Shown here: piece after piece, positions 55,585 through 64,000 of the stretch
Layout: each line of letters starts with the position of its first letter
Numbering within the stretch: position 1 is the first letter of the stretch
Source of the DNA: Comamonas koreensis
GTDB lineage: Bacteria; Pseudomonadota; Gammaproteobacteria; Burkholderiales; Burkholderiaceae_C
Direction of reading: 5' to 3'
Length of the DNA stretch: 64,000 bases
NCBI RefSeq assembly: GCF_021026195.1
Contig: NZ_JAJNCT010000025.1
Span: 190,326-254,325, forward strand
Program-made: the position numbers and the translations under genes
The notes under the pieces: model-generated
Database searches by the model: none
Seen by the model: the letters and a program-made list of their open reading frames with translations, nothing else
Told to the model about the DNA's origin: nothing

Positions 55585-55680
55585 GTCGGACAGCGTCATG
55601 GCTATTCGCGGCAACCCAGCACGGCCGCTTTCCTATACTGTCCCCATGGGCCTGCGCAGACAGGCTTGCAAGGAGACAAC

Positions 55681-57663
55681 ATGGATCCCCAGATCACCTC
55701 CCAGGTGCTGCGTCAGGCACGGGTGCATTTGTTGGCACATGGTGAATGCCCGCCCGGGGCCGTGCAGGCGCGCATTGCCAGCTCCTGGCAGCGCAGCCTG
55801 CGCGCAGGGGTGCAACCGGTGGGCCGTGTCTCTGGCGGCGATCCGCTGACGGGGACCGAAATGCGCCAGGTGCTCACCCGCAGTGAAGACCTGCTCGCCA
55901 TTGCCCGGCCGGTGATGGACTATGTGTTCGAGCAGATCCAGGACAGCCACAGCATGGTCATCCTGGCCAATGCCCAGAGCACCTTGCTGCACACCTTGGG
56001 CGATGCACCGTTTCTGAACAAGGCCGAGCGGGTGGCGCTGCGCAGTGGCGCGATCTGGACCGAAGAGGCGCGCGGCACCAATGCGATTGGCACGGCGCTG
56101 GTAGAGGCCACGCCGCTGCGCGTGGAGGGCGCCGAGCACTTTCTGGAGGCCAACAGTTTTTTGAGCTGCGCGGCCTCGCCCATCTTCAGCGCCCAGGGCC
56201 AACTGCTGGGCGTGCTCGATATCTCCGGTGACCAACGCCTGGCCCAGGCCCATACCCTGGGGCTGGCCACCACTGCTGCCCGCATGATTGAAAACCGCTG
56301 GCTGCTGGCGCGCCACCAGCGGGACTGGCGCATGCATTTCCACACCCAGGCCGAAGGGGTGGGCACCGCCGCCGAAGGCATTCTGGCGCTGGCGCCGGAT
56401 GGCTTGCTGTTGGGCGGCAACCGCGCGGCCATGCAAAGCCTCAAGATCGCCCTCGCCGACTGGGGCCATCTGCACTGGGATGACATCAGCGCCATGCCGT
56501 TGCGCGACTGGCTGGCCCGGGGCCACAGCCACACCGAACGCCTGCACTTGGCGGCCCTGCACACCGGCCGCAGCGTGTTTGCGCGCCTGGTGCTGCCCCT
56601 GCAAGCCACAGCGGCAGCCGCTACGCCAGCTGTGCTGAGCAGCGATCGCGCTGTCCGTGCGCCGCTGGCGGCGGCGCCTCTGCGGCCTGCGCCCGATGCG
56701 CTGGCCCAGCTGGACACGGGCGACCCGACCTGGCGCGCTGCCGCAGAGCGTGGCCGGCGCACCCTGGGCAAGGGCATTGCCTTGCTGGTGCAGGGCGAAT
56801 CGGGCGTGGGCAAGGAGCTGTTTGCCCGCGCGCTGCACGACAGCAGCGCGCGCCATGCCGGGCCCTTTGTGGCCATCAACTGTGCGGCGATTCCAGAGCA
56901 TTTGATCGAGGCCGAGCTGTTTGGCTACGAGTCAGGAGCTTTTACCGGTGCCCGACGCGATGGCCAGCTTGGCCGTCTGCGCGAGGCCCAGGGCGGCACC
57001 TTGTTCCTCGACGAAATTGGCGATATGCCGCTGGCGCTGCAAACCCGTTTGCTGCGTGTGCTGCAGGAGCGCAGCATCACCCCGCTGGGGGGCGGCAAGG
57101 CCCAGCAGCTGGACTTTGCGCTGGTCTGCGCCACCCACCACCAGCTGCGCGAGGCCGTGGCGCAAGGGCGCTTTCGGGCCGATCTGTTCTACCGTATCAA
57201 TGGCCTGGCCTTGCAGTTGCCCGCGCTGCGCGAGCGCAGCGACCGGGACGCGATCACACGCCGCTTGCTGGACCAGTTCAATCCCGGCCAAGCGGTGCGG
57301 CTGCACCCCGACCTGGCCTTTGCGATGGCGCACTACCCCTGGCCCGGCAATCTGCGCGAATACGCCAACGCGCTGCAGACCGCATCGGCGCTGCTGCTGC
57401 CCGGTGAAGACAGCATTGGCTGGTCACAGCTCTCCGACGACCTGGCGCAGGAGCTGCTGCGCTACCGCGAAGGCGCGCCGATGGCCGTCGCTGCTTTGGC
57501 AGCGCAAGCACAGCCGCCCAGCCTGCCCGCCACCGATCTGAAAACCCTCTCCCACGCTGCCATTGCGCAGATGCTGCAGCAGTGCCGGGGCAATGTGTCG
57601 CAGGCGGCCAAGCTGCTGGGCATCAGCCGGCAGACCTTGTACCGCCGACTCAAGGCGGCTTAG
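55681..57663 (+). CDS. acoR: AcoR-type sigma-54-dependent transcriptional activator
   Basis: The 660-residue protein has a GAF-type sensor (~60-205; 'ARGTNAIGTALVEATPLRVEGAEHF' in part), an AAA+ domain (~355-560) with Walker A 'GESGVGKELFA' and the sigma-54 contact loop 'GAFTGA' (~419), and a Fis-type C-terminal helix-turn-helix ('GNVSQAAKLLGISRQTLYRRL'). Such activators turn on acetoin or aldehyde catabolism genes from sigma-54 promoters. The divergent aldehyde dehydrogenase is the obvious target. AAGGAG precedes ATG 55681. The whole aco operon is absent here, so the inducer may differ. Confidence 0.9.
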   Translation: MDPQITSQVLRQARVHLLAHGECPPGAVQARIASSWQRSLRAGVQPVGRVSGGDPLTGTEMRQVLTRSEDLLAIARPVMDYVFEQIQDSHSMVILANAQSTLLHTLGDAPFLNKAERVALRSGAIWTEEARGTNAIGTALVEATPLRVEGAEHFLEANSFLSCAASPIFSAQGQLLGVLDISGDQRLAQAHTLGLATTAARMIENRWLLARHQRDWRMHFHTQAEGVGTAAEGILALAPDGLLLGGNRAAMQSLKIALADWGHLHWDDISAMPLRDWLARGHSHTERLHLAALHTGRSVFARLVLPLQATAAAATPAVLSSDRAVRAPLAAAPLRPAPDALAQLDTGDPTWRAAAERGRRTLGKGIALLVQGESGVGKELFARALHDSSARHAGPFVAINCAAIPEHLIEAELFGYESGAFTGARRDGQLGRLREAQGGTLFLDEIGDMPLALQTRLLRVLQERSITPLGGGKAQQLDFALVCATHHQLREAVAQGRFRADLFYRINGLALQLPALRERSDRDAITRRLLDQFNPGQAVRLHPDLAFAMAHYPWPGNLREYANALQTASALLLPGEDSIGWSQLSDDLAQELLRYREGAPMAVAALAAQAQPPSLPATDLKTLSHAAIAQMLQQCRGNVSQAAKLLGISRQTLYRRLKAA

Positions 57664-57726
57664 GTTGAGCTGCATGGCCTAAGATAGCTGCTGCGCCGGC
57701 ACATGGTGTGCCGCCTGTTTGTTGGA

Positions 57727-58578
57727 ATGCCCATGCCCGCCTCTGAAAACCCTGCTGTCGCCCCCTGGTCTTCCCGTTTCTGGGCCGATATCAGCACGCG
57801 CGAATTTGCCCAGGCGCAGACCAGCGGCCTGGCGGCCAGCACGGTGGCGGTGCTGCCGGTGGGCGCGGTGGAGCAGCATGGCCCGCATTTGCCCGTCTCC
57901 GTTGATGCCACCTTGCTGCAAGGCATTGTGGCGGCGGCCATTCCGCTGCTACCGGCCGATGTGCCGGTGCTGGTGCTGCCGGCGCAGAACATTGGCCTCA
58001 GCACCGAGCACCTGAACTTTCCCGGCACCCTGAGCCTGCCGCCCAAGCTCATCATCGATCTCTGGACCGCGCTGGGCCAGGCGGTGGCGCGGGCGGGCAT
58101 CCGCAAGCTGCTGATGTTCAACACCCATGGCGGGCAGGTGGCGGTGATGGATATCGTCGCGCGCGAGCTGCGCATGGCCCATGGCATGCTGGTCTACAGC
58201 AGCAGCTGGGGTGGGCTGCCGTTGCCGGCCGAAGTGACGGGCCTGTTCAGCGCCGAGGAGCACCGCTTTGGCATCCATGGCGGCGAGGTGGAAACCTCGA
58301 TGATGCTGCACCTCGCACCTGCACAGGTGGACATGGCGCTGGCGGGCTGCTTCCATTCCACGTCCCAAGACCGGGCGCGGCACTTTGCGATTGTGGGCAA
58401 TGGCAAGAGCGCCAAGATGGGGTGGGCGATGGAAGACTACAACCCCTGCGGCGCCGTTGGCAATGCCGCTGGCGCCACGGCAGACAAAGGCCGCGCGGTG
58501 GTGGAGGCGGCGGCCCAGCAACTTGCCTTGCTGCTGCAGGAGATCCACCAGCTGGCGTGGACGGTAGCTCCCCGCTGA
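57727..58578 (+). CDS. Creatininase-family amidohydrolase
   Basis: The family hydrolyses cyclic or linear amides using two metal ions. The protein (283 aa) shows 'LPVGAVEQHGPHLPVSVDATL' in part, 'NTHGGQVAVMDIVAREL' and 'HRFGIHGGEVETSMML', which supply the Glu, His and Asp metal ligands. The substrate need not be creatinine; related enzymes act on many compounds. Several starts are possible (57703, 57727, 57733); the middle one fits family length. It follows acoR by 63 bases in the same direction. Confidence 0.88.
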   Translation: MPMPASENPAVAPWSSRFWADISTREFAQAQTSGLAASTVAVLPVGAVEQHGPHLPVSVDATLLQGIVAAAIPLLPADVPVLVLPAQNIGLSTEHLNFPGTLSLPPKLIIDLWTALGQAVARAGIRKLLMFNTHGGQVAVMDIVARELRMAHGMLVYSSSWGGLPLPAEVTGLFSAEEHRFGIHGGEVETSMMLHLAPAQVDMALAGCFHSTSQDRARHFAIVGNGKSAKMGWAMEDYNPCGAVGNAAGATADKGRAVVEAAAQQLALLLQEIHQLAWTVAPR

Positions 58579-58596
58579 AGTCTTACACACGCAGAA

Positions 58597-59565
58597 TCAG
58601 CCGGCCAGCACCTGGCTGAACACAGCCGCATCCACATTGCCACCCGTCAACGCCAGGCCAATGGTCTGGCCGGCGATCAGCTCACGCTCTTGTAGCGCGG
58701 CGGCCAGCGCAGCGGCACCGGCGCCTTCGGCCACATTGTGGGTGTCGGTGAACAAACAGCGCATGGCTTCGCGCACCTCGTCGTCGCTGACCGCTACCAG
58801 GTGGTCCAGATGCTGGCGCAGCACGGGCAGGGCCATCGGGTCGGCGCGGCGCACGGCCATGCCGTCGGCAATCTCGGTGCTGACCACTGCCTCGACCACT
58901 TCACCGGCGGCGATGGAATCGCGGTAGGTGGTGGCTCCCGTGCTGATCACCCCGACAATGCGCACCGGGTGCTGCAAGGCCAGCTTGGCGGCCACGGCAG
59001 CGCAGGCGCCCGAGCCCAGGCCAATCGGCACATAGACGGTCTGCAAATGCGGCACGGCGCGCAAAAACTCCCACCAGTAGGTGCTGACGCCGCTGACCAG
59101 GTCCGGGTGGTAGCTGGGCACCATGTGGGCGCCGTGTTGCTCGGCCAGCGCAATCGCATGCTCGCGGGCGGACTGGAAGTCGTCGCCGTGCTCGATCAGC
59201 TCGGCGCCCAGCGAGCGCATCGCCATGTTCTTCTCCACCGAGTTGCCATGGGGCACGACGATGGTGCAGCGCACGCCATGGCTGCGCGCGGCCCAGGCGA
59301 TGCTCTGGCCGTGGTTGCCGCGCGTGGCGCTGATCACCTGGGCGGGCAGGGTGCCGCGCGCGGCCATCTGCGCAAAATAGGCCAGGCCGCCCCGGATCTT
59401 GAATGCGCCCACCGGCGTGTGGTTCTCGTGCTTGAGCCAGCACTCGGCCCCCAGGCGTTCGCCCAGCAGCTGCCAGCGGTACTGCGGCGTGGCCTGGAAC
59501 TCACGGTAGACGATGCGGGAGGCGGCCTCAATCTCGGCGAGGCTGGGAAGGGAGATGGCTTGCAT
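58597..59565 (-). CDS. Threonine dehydratase-like PLP enzyme
   Basis: A fold-type II PLP enzyme of 322 residues with the lysine segment 'HTPVGAFKIRGGLAYF', 'SATRGNHGQSIAWAA', 'HGNSVEKNMAMRSLGAEL' and the phosphate loop 'PIGLGSGACAAVAA'. It lacks the C-terminal ACT regulatory domain of biosynthetic IlvA, so it is the short catabolic type acting on threonine, serine or a related hydroxy amino acid. It converges with the creatininase gene. The gene precedes the VOC and PhzF genes on the same strand. Confidence 0.88.
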   Translation of the reverse strand: MQAISLPSLAEIEAASRIVYREFQATPQYRWQLLGERLGAECWLKHENHTPVGAFKIRGGLAYFAQMAARGTLPAQVISATRGNHGQSIAWAARSHGVRCTIVVPHGNSVEKNMAMRSLGAELIEHGDDFQSAREHAIALAEQHGAHMVPSYHPDLVSGVSTYWWEFLRAVPHLQTVYVPIGLGSGACAAVAAKLALQHPVRIVGVISTGATTYRDSIAAGEVVEAVVSTEIADGMAVRRADPMALPVLRQHLDHLVAVSDDEVREAMRCLFTDTHNVAEGAGAAALAAALQERELIAGQTIGLALTGGNVDAAVFSQVLAG

Positions 59566-59597
59566 AGGTCAAAAAAGAAGGTGCGTTGAAGAGCGGA

Positions 59598-60290
59598 TCA
59601 GAGAGGGCTGCGCAGCTGCACCGGCCCTTTGGGCGTGTGCAAATGCGCGACCAGCGCAGGCGTGCTGGCCTGGGCCAATTGCAAGGCCGGGTTGCCAACC
59701 AGACCCAGCGCTTGCAGCGCCGTTTTCAGAGCATCGGCATCGGGGTGCAGCAACTGCAGCTGCTGCAGTGCAACGCCCTTGTCCGCCATGCTGGCTTCGG
59801 GGTGCTGCTCTCCCCATTCAATCAAGGTGGGCAGCAGGCCTTGCAGCAGGCGCTGGCCATCGGGCCGCAGCCCAATCTGCCAGGCCAGCAGGCCCCGGGG
59901 TGTTTGCCGGCTGGCGGCCTGGGGCGTGCCGACGGCATGGCCCAGTGCGCGTAAGGCCTCGCTGGCCTGCACGATGCCGTTGACGCGCGCGACCCAATGG
60001 ATCAGCTGCGGGCCCTGGCTGCGCACCTGGGCCTGCAGCGCGCTGTCGTCCATGTCAAACCAGCGGCGGTGGCCGCTGGGTGCCTGGCCTTGTGGGTCGA
60101 TCGCGATGATCTCCAGGTAGCTGGCCGCAAAGGCCGGGCTGCTGATGCGCAGCAGGCGGTTGTGGGTGCCCATGAAGGCATGCTGGCCGCCTGCATCAGG
60201 CGTCACGCCCAAGGTCGCCTCGCACCAGGCCAGGCCTTCTTCCAGGCTGGCCGCCATGACGACGAGGTGGTCCAGTGCGGCTTGGCTCAC
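59598..60290 (-). CDS. VOC/glyoxalase-like domain protein
   Basis: The product starts '[28 protein letters not shown]', the pattern of the glyoxalase-like family, with 'GTHNRLLRI' and '[11 protein letters not shown]'. The 230 residues suggest two weak VOC repeats. The function is unknown. A GTG start overlaps the stop of the PhzF gene (GTGA), which fixes the start and implies coupling; the open frame further upstream is a shadow of phzF. Confidence 0.85.
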   Translation of the reverse strand: MSQAALDHLVVMAASLEEGLAWCEATLGVTPDAGGQHAFMGTHNRLLRISSPAFAASYLEIIAIDPQGQAPSGHRRWFDMDDSALQAQVRSQGPQLIHWVARVNGIVQASEALRALGHAVGTPQAASRQTPRGLLAWQIGLRPDGQRLLQGLLPTLIEWGEQHPEASMADKGVALQQLQLLHPDADALKTALQALGLVGNPALQLAQASTPALVAHLHTPKGPVQLRSPL

Positions 60291-61225
60291 AGCAGGACCT
60301 CGCCCTGGATGCCGGCGGACACATGGCCGCCCACCCAGACCTGGCCGGCGGCATCCTGCGTGATGTTGACGATGCCGCTGCGGTCCAGGTTGATGCCCTG
60401 GCTGGCGACATAGGGTGCCTGCAGATGGCCATCGGCCAGCAGCCACTGGGCCAGGCTGGCATTGAGGCTGCCGGTGATCGGGTCTTCGCTGAGGCTGGCG
60501 CCGGTGTTGAACCAGACGCGGACCTCGATATCAACCTCAGGCGGGCGGCTGGCCTGGCCCGAGGCGCCGTCAAAGGCACGTGCCTCGCGGCTGGCTCGGC
60601 CGATCAGCGTCTTGCCCGCTTGCGGGTACAGCGCGGCCACGGCCAACTCCATGCCCAGGCCATGCAAGGCCGTCAGATCCGGCTGCATCGCGAGGACGGT
60701 GTCCGGGTCATCCAGCAGCAGGGCCCAGAACACGGGGCCGTTGTTGAGCTTTTGGCTGGCCAGCACCTGGCCCGCTTGCAGGCCGGCGGCCTGCAGCACC
60801 GGGGCCAGTTCTGCATCTGTAATTTCGCTTCGGCTGAGCGGGGGGGCGGCAAAGGCCAGGCGGCCGCTGCGTGCGTCCTGCTGCAAGGGCACCAGCCCCT
60901 TGGCACATTCCTGCACCACGCGGCCGGCTTGCTGCGGCTGGCCGCCGGCTGCCAGCCAGGCGTGGCAGCTGCCCAAGGTGGGGTGGCCGGCAAAAGGCAG
61001 TTCGCCGCCGGGGGTGAAGATGCGCACCCGGTAGTCCGCACCCTGGGCACGGCCCTCGGGCGTGGGCGGCAGCAAAAAGGTGGTTTCGGACAGGTTGGTC
61101 CAGCGGGCAAAGGCCTGCATGGCCTCGTCGCTCAGGCCTTCGCTGTCCAGCACCACGGCCAGCGGGTTGCCACGGTAGGCGGTTTCGGAAAACACATCGA
61201 CCTGCATAAAGGCGCGTGTACGCAT
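60287..61225 (-). CDS. PhzF-family isomerase-like protein, copy 1
   Basis: The 312-residue protein belongs to the PhzF/YddE fold family: '[19 protein letters not shown]', '[13 protein letters not shown]' with the conserved Glu, '[20 protein letters not shown]' and '[11 protein letters not shown]'. PhzF proper is an isomerase of phenazine synthesis, but most members, including this one without phz neighbours, have unknown substrates. It lies 22 bases after a close paralogue. Confidence 0.9.
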   Translation of the reverse strand: MRTRAFMQVDVFSETAYRGNPLAVVLDSEGLSDEAMQAFARWTNLSETTFLLPPTPEGRAQGADYRVRIFTPGGELPFAGHPTLGSCHAWLAAGGQPQQAGRVVQECAKGLVPLQQDARSGRLAFAAPPLSRSEITDAELAPVLQAAGLQAGQVLASQKLNNGPVFWALLLDDPDTVLAMQPDLTALHGLGMELAVAALYPQAGKTLIGRASREARAFDGASGQASRPPEVDIEVRVWFNTGASLSEDPITGSLNASLAQWLLADGHLQAPYVASQGINLDRSGIVNITQDAAGQVWVGGHVSAGIQGEVLL

Positions 61226-61247
61226 GGGAACTTCCTTTCTTCAGTAT

Positions 61248-62141
61248 TCAGAGAATGACCTGGCCTGTCAGCACGCTGTGCACCTGGCCTTGCGCCCAGA
61301 CCTGGCCATGCGCATCGATCGTCAGGCGCATGCGGCCTGCGCGGCCGATGGCCGCCCCTTGCTGCACGCAGTAGGGCAAGGCGATATGTCCGGCAGCGCC
61401 CAGCCACTGGGCCAGACTGGCATTGAGGCTGCCCGTGGCCGGGTCTTCGGCGATGCCGTGGGCGGTCAAGGTGATGCCGCGCACTTCCAGCACCGGATCT
61501 GCCGCCATCGGGCCGCTGCTGGGTGTGTGGATGGCGCAGAGGCCGGCTTTGACGCCCAGCGCCCGCAGCGCCGCCGCATTGGGCTGAGCGCGGGGCAGTA
61601 CATCGGTGTCACGCACCAGCAAACCCATCCAGCGCGATCCATTGTCCAGCCACTGCGCGGCGACCAGGTCATCGGCCTGCAAGGCCAATGCCGCCATGAC
61701 CTCTGTCTGCACACTGGCCGGCACCTCGCTGCGCTGCAGTGGCGGTGCGGCAAAGGCCAGGCCTTCCCGGTCGATGTTGCTGGCAGAGGGCGAGCGCTGG
61801 ATGCTGACCAGGCCCTTGGCGCATTCCTGCACCACCTGTTGTGCCTGGCGCGGCCTGCCACCGGCGTTGAGCCAGGCCTGGCAACTGCCCAGGGTCGGAT
61901 GGCCGGCAAAGGCCAGCTCGCCTGCCGGGGTGAAGATGCGCAAGCGGTAGTCGGCACCACCAGCGGCCCCCTCGGCCGTGGGCGGCAACACAAAGGTGGT
62001 TTCGGACAGATTGGTCCAGCGTGCAAAGTCCAGCATGGCCGCATCGCTGATGCCTTCGCCATCGAGCACCACGGCGAGCGCATTGCCCTGCAGGGCCTGG
62101 TCGGCAAATACATCGAGCTGGGCAAAGCGGCGTGGCTGCAT
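61248..62141 (-). CDS. PhzF-family isomerase-like protein, copy 2 (tandem paralogue)
   Basis: This 297-residue protein shares long identical blocks with the next gene ('[12 protein letters not shown]', 'GHPTLGSC', '[10 protein letters not shown]', '[11 protein letters not shown]') but differs throughout otherwise, so the duplication is not recent. The same Glu is kept. The order GST, PhzF copy 2, PhzF copy 1, VOC protein suggests one reverse operon. Confidence 0.9.
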   Translation of the reverse strand: MQPRRFAQLDVFADQALQGNALAVVLDGEGISDAAMLDFARWTNLSETTFVLPPTAEGAAGGADYRLRIFTPAGELAFAGHPTLGSCQAWLNAGGRPRQAQQVVQECAKGLVSIQRSPSASNIDREGLAFAAPPLQRSEVPASVQTEVMAALALQADDLVAAQWLDNGSRWMGLLVRDTDVLPRAQPNAAALRALGVKAGLCAIHTPSSGPMAADPVLEVRGITLTAHGIAEDPATGSLNASLAQWLGAAGHIALPYCVQQGAAIGRAGRMRLTIDAHGQVWAQGQVHSVLTGQVIL

Positions 62142-62219
62142 GGTGGTCGCGTCTTGGTAGGGAAAATGGAGCAGGGCGCGCCGCTGTGGCGCGCTGCGGG
62201 GGAGCGGGCTGGGCGGCGC

Positions 62220-62861
62220 TTATTCGATGCGGATATCCAGCACGCCCCGGCTGGCCGGGCGGGCCAGCATCGCGGCAAACCAGCGCTCGACATGCGGATA
62301 GTGGGGGCGCTGGTAGGCGGCGGCGGGCAGGTTCCACCAGCGGTGCACCTCGCAGGCGATGGGGATGTCGGCCATGCCGAACTGCGCGCCTTGCAGGTAG
62401 GCATGGCTGGCCAGATGGCGGTCCAGCAGTTGCAGCAGGGGTTCCATCGCGGCGATGGAGGCGGCGATCTTTTGCGCATCGCGTTGCTCGGGGGCGGTGC
62501 GGATGAGCTGGATAAAGGCATCGCGCCCGGCGGGGTTCATCGTCGTTTGCTGCCAGTCCATCCAGCGCTCGGCATCAAAGCGCTGGGCCAGCGCTGCCGG
62601 GTAGAGCACGCCGGGAGAGTAGCGGGCGCAGAGGTAGCGCACGATCACATTGGACTCGAACAGGGTCAGCTGCATGGCGCCTTCGCCGTCTTCGATCGCC
62701 GGCACCATGGCATTGGGGTTGCGGGCCAGGTACTCCGGCGTCTGCGTGCCGCCGAACTTGCCGCCGGTGTCTATGCGCTCAAACGCAACGCCCACTTCCT
62801 GCGCGGCCCAGACGGCCTTGCGCACATTGATCGAGCTGATGCGGCCCCAGATTTTCAGCAT
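62220..62861 (-). CDS. Glutathione S-transferase family protein
   Basis: A 213-residue GST: thioredoxin-like N-domain ('WGRISSINVRKAVWAAQEVGV', 'NPNAMVPAIEDGEGAMQLTLFESNVIVRYL' in part, containing the Pro-Ala-Ile and Glu-Ser glutathione contacts) and a helical C-domain. A Ser-rich 'SSIN' occupies the active-site position. The start at ATG 62861 has AAGGAAG seven bases upstream. The substrate is unknown. Confidence 0.9.
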   Translation of the reverse strand: MLKIWGRISSINVRKAVWAAQEVGVAFERIDTGGKFGGTQTPEYLARNPNAMVPAIEDGEGAMQLTLFESNVIVRYLCARYSPGVLYPAALAQRFDAERWMDWQQTTMNPAGRDAFIQLIRTAPEQRDAQKIAASIAAMEPLLQLLDRHLASHAYLQGAQFGMADIPIACEVHRWWNLPAAAYQRPHYPHVERWFAAMLARPASRGVLDIRIE

Positions 62862-62931
62862 GTGTCTTCCTTGAAATTGGCGTGCGGCCCGCGCTCCGGC
62901 GGGCTGCGTGGTGGTGGTGTGGCCTGCTGGC

Positions 62932-64000
62932 TTATCGCGCTGCCAAAGTGGCACGCACCGTATCTGCCAGCGCCTTGATGGCGATATGGATCTGCTCTTC
63001 CGAGGCTGTTACATAGGACAGACGCATGGTGCGGTTGTCCGGCTGGCTGGCATAGAAGGCGCTGCCGGGCACATAGGCCACATTGCGCTCGACGGCGGCG
63101 GGCAGCATGGCGACCGTATCAATGCCTTCGGGCATGCGCACCCAGAGGAACATGCCGCCCGTTGGCGTGGTCCACTGCACATCCAGGTCGGCGAAATGCG
63201 TGCTCAGCGCGGCCAGCATCGCATCGCGCTGCTTTTTGTAGAGCGCGCGGATGGTGGGCACATGCTGGTCCAGAAAACCGCTTTGCACCACCTCGGCCAC
63301 CATGCGCTGGTTGAAGGTGGGCGTGTGCAGATCGGCCGCCTGTTTGGCCTGCAGCAGCTTGGTGTAGACCGCCTTGGGTGCCACCACATAACCCAGGCGC
63401 AGGCCGGGTGCCAGCACCTTGGAGAAGGAGCCCAGGTACACGCCGCCTTCGGGGTTGCGGGCCGTCAGTGGGGCAGGGGGCGCCTGGTCGTACCAGAGGT
63501 CGCCGTAGGGGTTGTCTTCCAGAAACGGGATGCCCAAGCTGGCCAGGCGGTCCACCACGGCCTGGCGGCGGGCCTCGTCCATGCTGCGGCCGGTGGGGTT
63601 CTGGAAGTTGGGCAGCAGGTAGACCATGCGCGCCTTGTCCGCGCCTTCGCCAGCCTTGCGCGCCAGGTCATCGGGGATCACGCCCTGGTCATCGCTGTCC
63701 ACCCCCACCACCTGGGGCTGTTGGGGCGAGAACGCCTGCAGCGCGCCCAGATAGGTTGGCGTCTCCACCAGCAGGCGGCTGCCCTCGTCGAGCAGAATCT
63801 TGCCCATCAAATCCAGGCCCTGCTGAGAGCCGGTGGTGATCAGCACCTGGTCAGGGCTGACGTCCCAGGGCAGTTGCTTGGCCACAAACTCGCGCAACGG
63901 CGCATAGCCTTCGCTGGCGGCGTACTGCAGCGCGGAGGCGCCGTCCTGCAGCAGTACCTTGTCGGCTGCTTCCTTGAAGGCAGCGATCGGGAAGGTCTTG
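62932..64000 (-). CDS. PLP-dependent aminotransferase, N-terminus beyond the window
   Basis: The fold-type I aminotransferase sequence runs off the right edge. In-frame residues upstream of the last possible internal TTG read 'FPIAAFKEAADKVLLQDGAS' and 'LQYAASEGYAPLREF', so the true start lies outside. Motifs present are 'TTGSQQGLDLMGKILLDEG', 'LPNFQNPTGRSM', 'EDNPYGDLWYD' and the PLP lysine 'GSFSKVLAPGLRLGYV'. It resembles MocR-like or 2-aminoadipate transaminases (LysN/ARO8 type). It lies 70 bases upstream of the GST gene on the same strand. Confidence 0.9.
   Translation of the reverse strand, partial: KTFPIAAFKEAADKVLLQDGASALQYAASEGYAPLREFVAKQLPWDVSPDQVLITTGSQQGLDLMGKILLDEGSRLLVETPTYLGALQAFSPQQPQVVGVDSDDQGVIPDDLARKAGEGADKARMVYLLPNFQNPTGRSMDEARRQAVVDRLASLGIPFLEDNPYGDLWYDQAPPAPLTARNPEGGVYLGSFSKVLAPGLRLGYVVAPKAVYTKLLQAKQAADLHTPTFNQRMVAEVVQSGFLDQHVPTIRALYKKQRDAMLAALSTHFADLDVQWTTPTGGMFLWVRMPEGIDTVAMLPAAVERNVAYVPGSAFYASQPDNRTMRLSYVTASEEQIHIAIKALADTVRATLAAR

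Overview
The window is about 64 kb of GC-rich (roughly 63-65% by eye), gene-dense DNA. It fits a betaproteobacterium of the order Burkholderiales, most likely family Comamonadaceae (Comamonas-like). That assignment rests on protein style, codon use, the phasin gene and the SlmA/ArgB types. It is an inference, not a database match. I see no rRNA, tRNA, IS element, prophage or CRISPR array, and no gap longer than 300 bases without a gene.

The left half (1-35.5 kb) is a cell-envelope and surface-glycan island. It opens with the tail of a Wzt-type O-antigen exporter ATPase, overlapping a 948-residue methyltransferase / coiled-coil / glycosyltransferase fusion. A reverse-strand BON-LysM gene and coaX follow, then rfbBDAC (dTDP-L-rhamnose synthesis). 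Next is a complete type II secretion operon in the order E-F-G-H-I-J-K-L-M-N-D, the arrangement known from Xanthomonas Xps, ending in a small lipoprotein gene. Behind it sit a strongly codon-biased 507-residue exported protein and a periplasmic parvulin-type prolyl isomerase. A second ABC O-antigen exporter (wzm-wzt) follows with two methyltransferase genes. Then come two reverse-strand glycosyltransferase genes (698 and 1232 residues; the larger is again methyltransferase plus coiled coil plus two glycosyltransferases), two forward family-2 glycosyltransferases and a WecA-like initiating sugar-phosphate transferase. Together these could make, cap and export rhamnose-containing O-chains and secrete a surface protein that might attach to them.

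The middle (35.5-46.6 kb) holds argB, slmA and a fatty-acid degradation cluster: TetR regulator, acyl-CoA dehydrogenase, a DUF2147 protein, an 802-residue hydroxyacyl-CoA dehydrogenase/enoyl-CoA hydratase, thiolase, thioesterase and enoyl-CoA hydratase. It resembles the Bacillus fadNAE set. A small DUF559 gene framed by near-perfect 37-bp inverted repeats sits between the dehydrogenase and thiolase genes.

The right part (46.6-64 kb) is a mosaic of short transcription units. It has a reverse GtrB-like/GtrA/ChbG lipid-glycosylation operon, a hotdog thioesterase, a bactofilin, yciA opposite an ABCB-type exporter, and a phasin-like gene with a PhaR-like palindrome upstream. An aldehyde dehydrogenase with a DUF779 gene lies opposite an AcoR-type sigma-54 activator. 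A creatininase-family hydrolase, a threonine-dehydratase-like enzyme, a VOC protein, two tandem PhzF paralogues, a GST and a truncated PLP aminotransferase complete the window.
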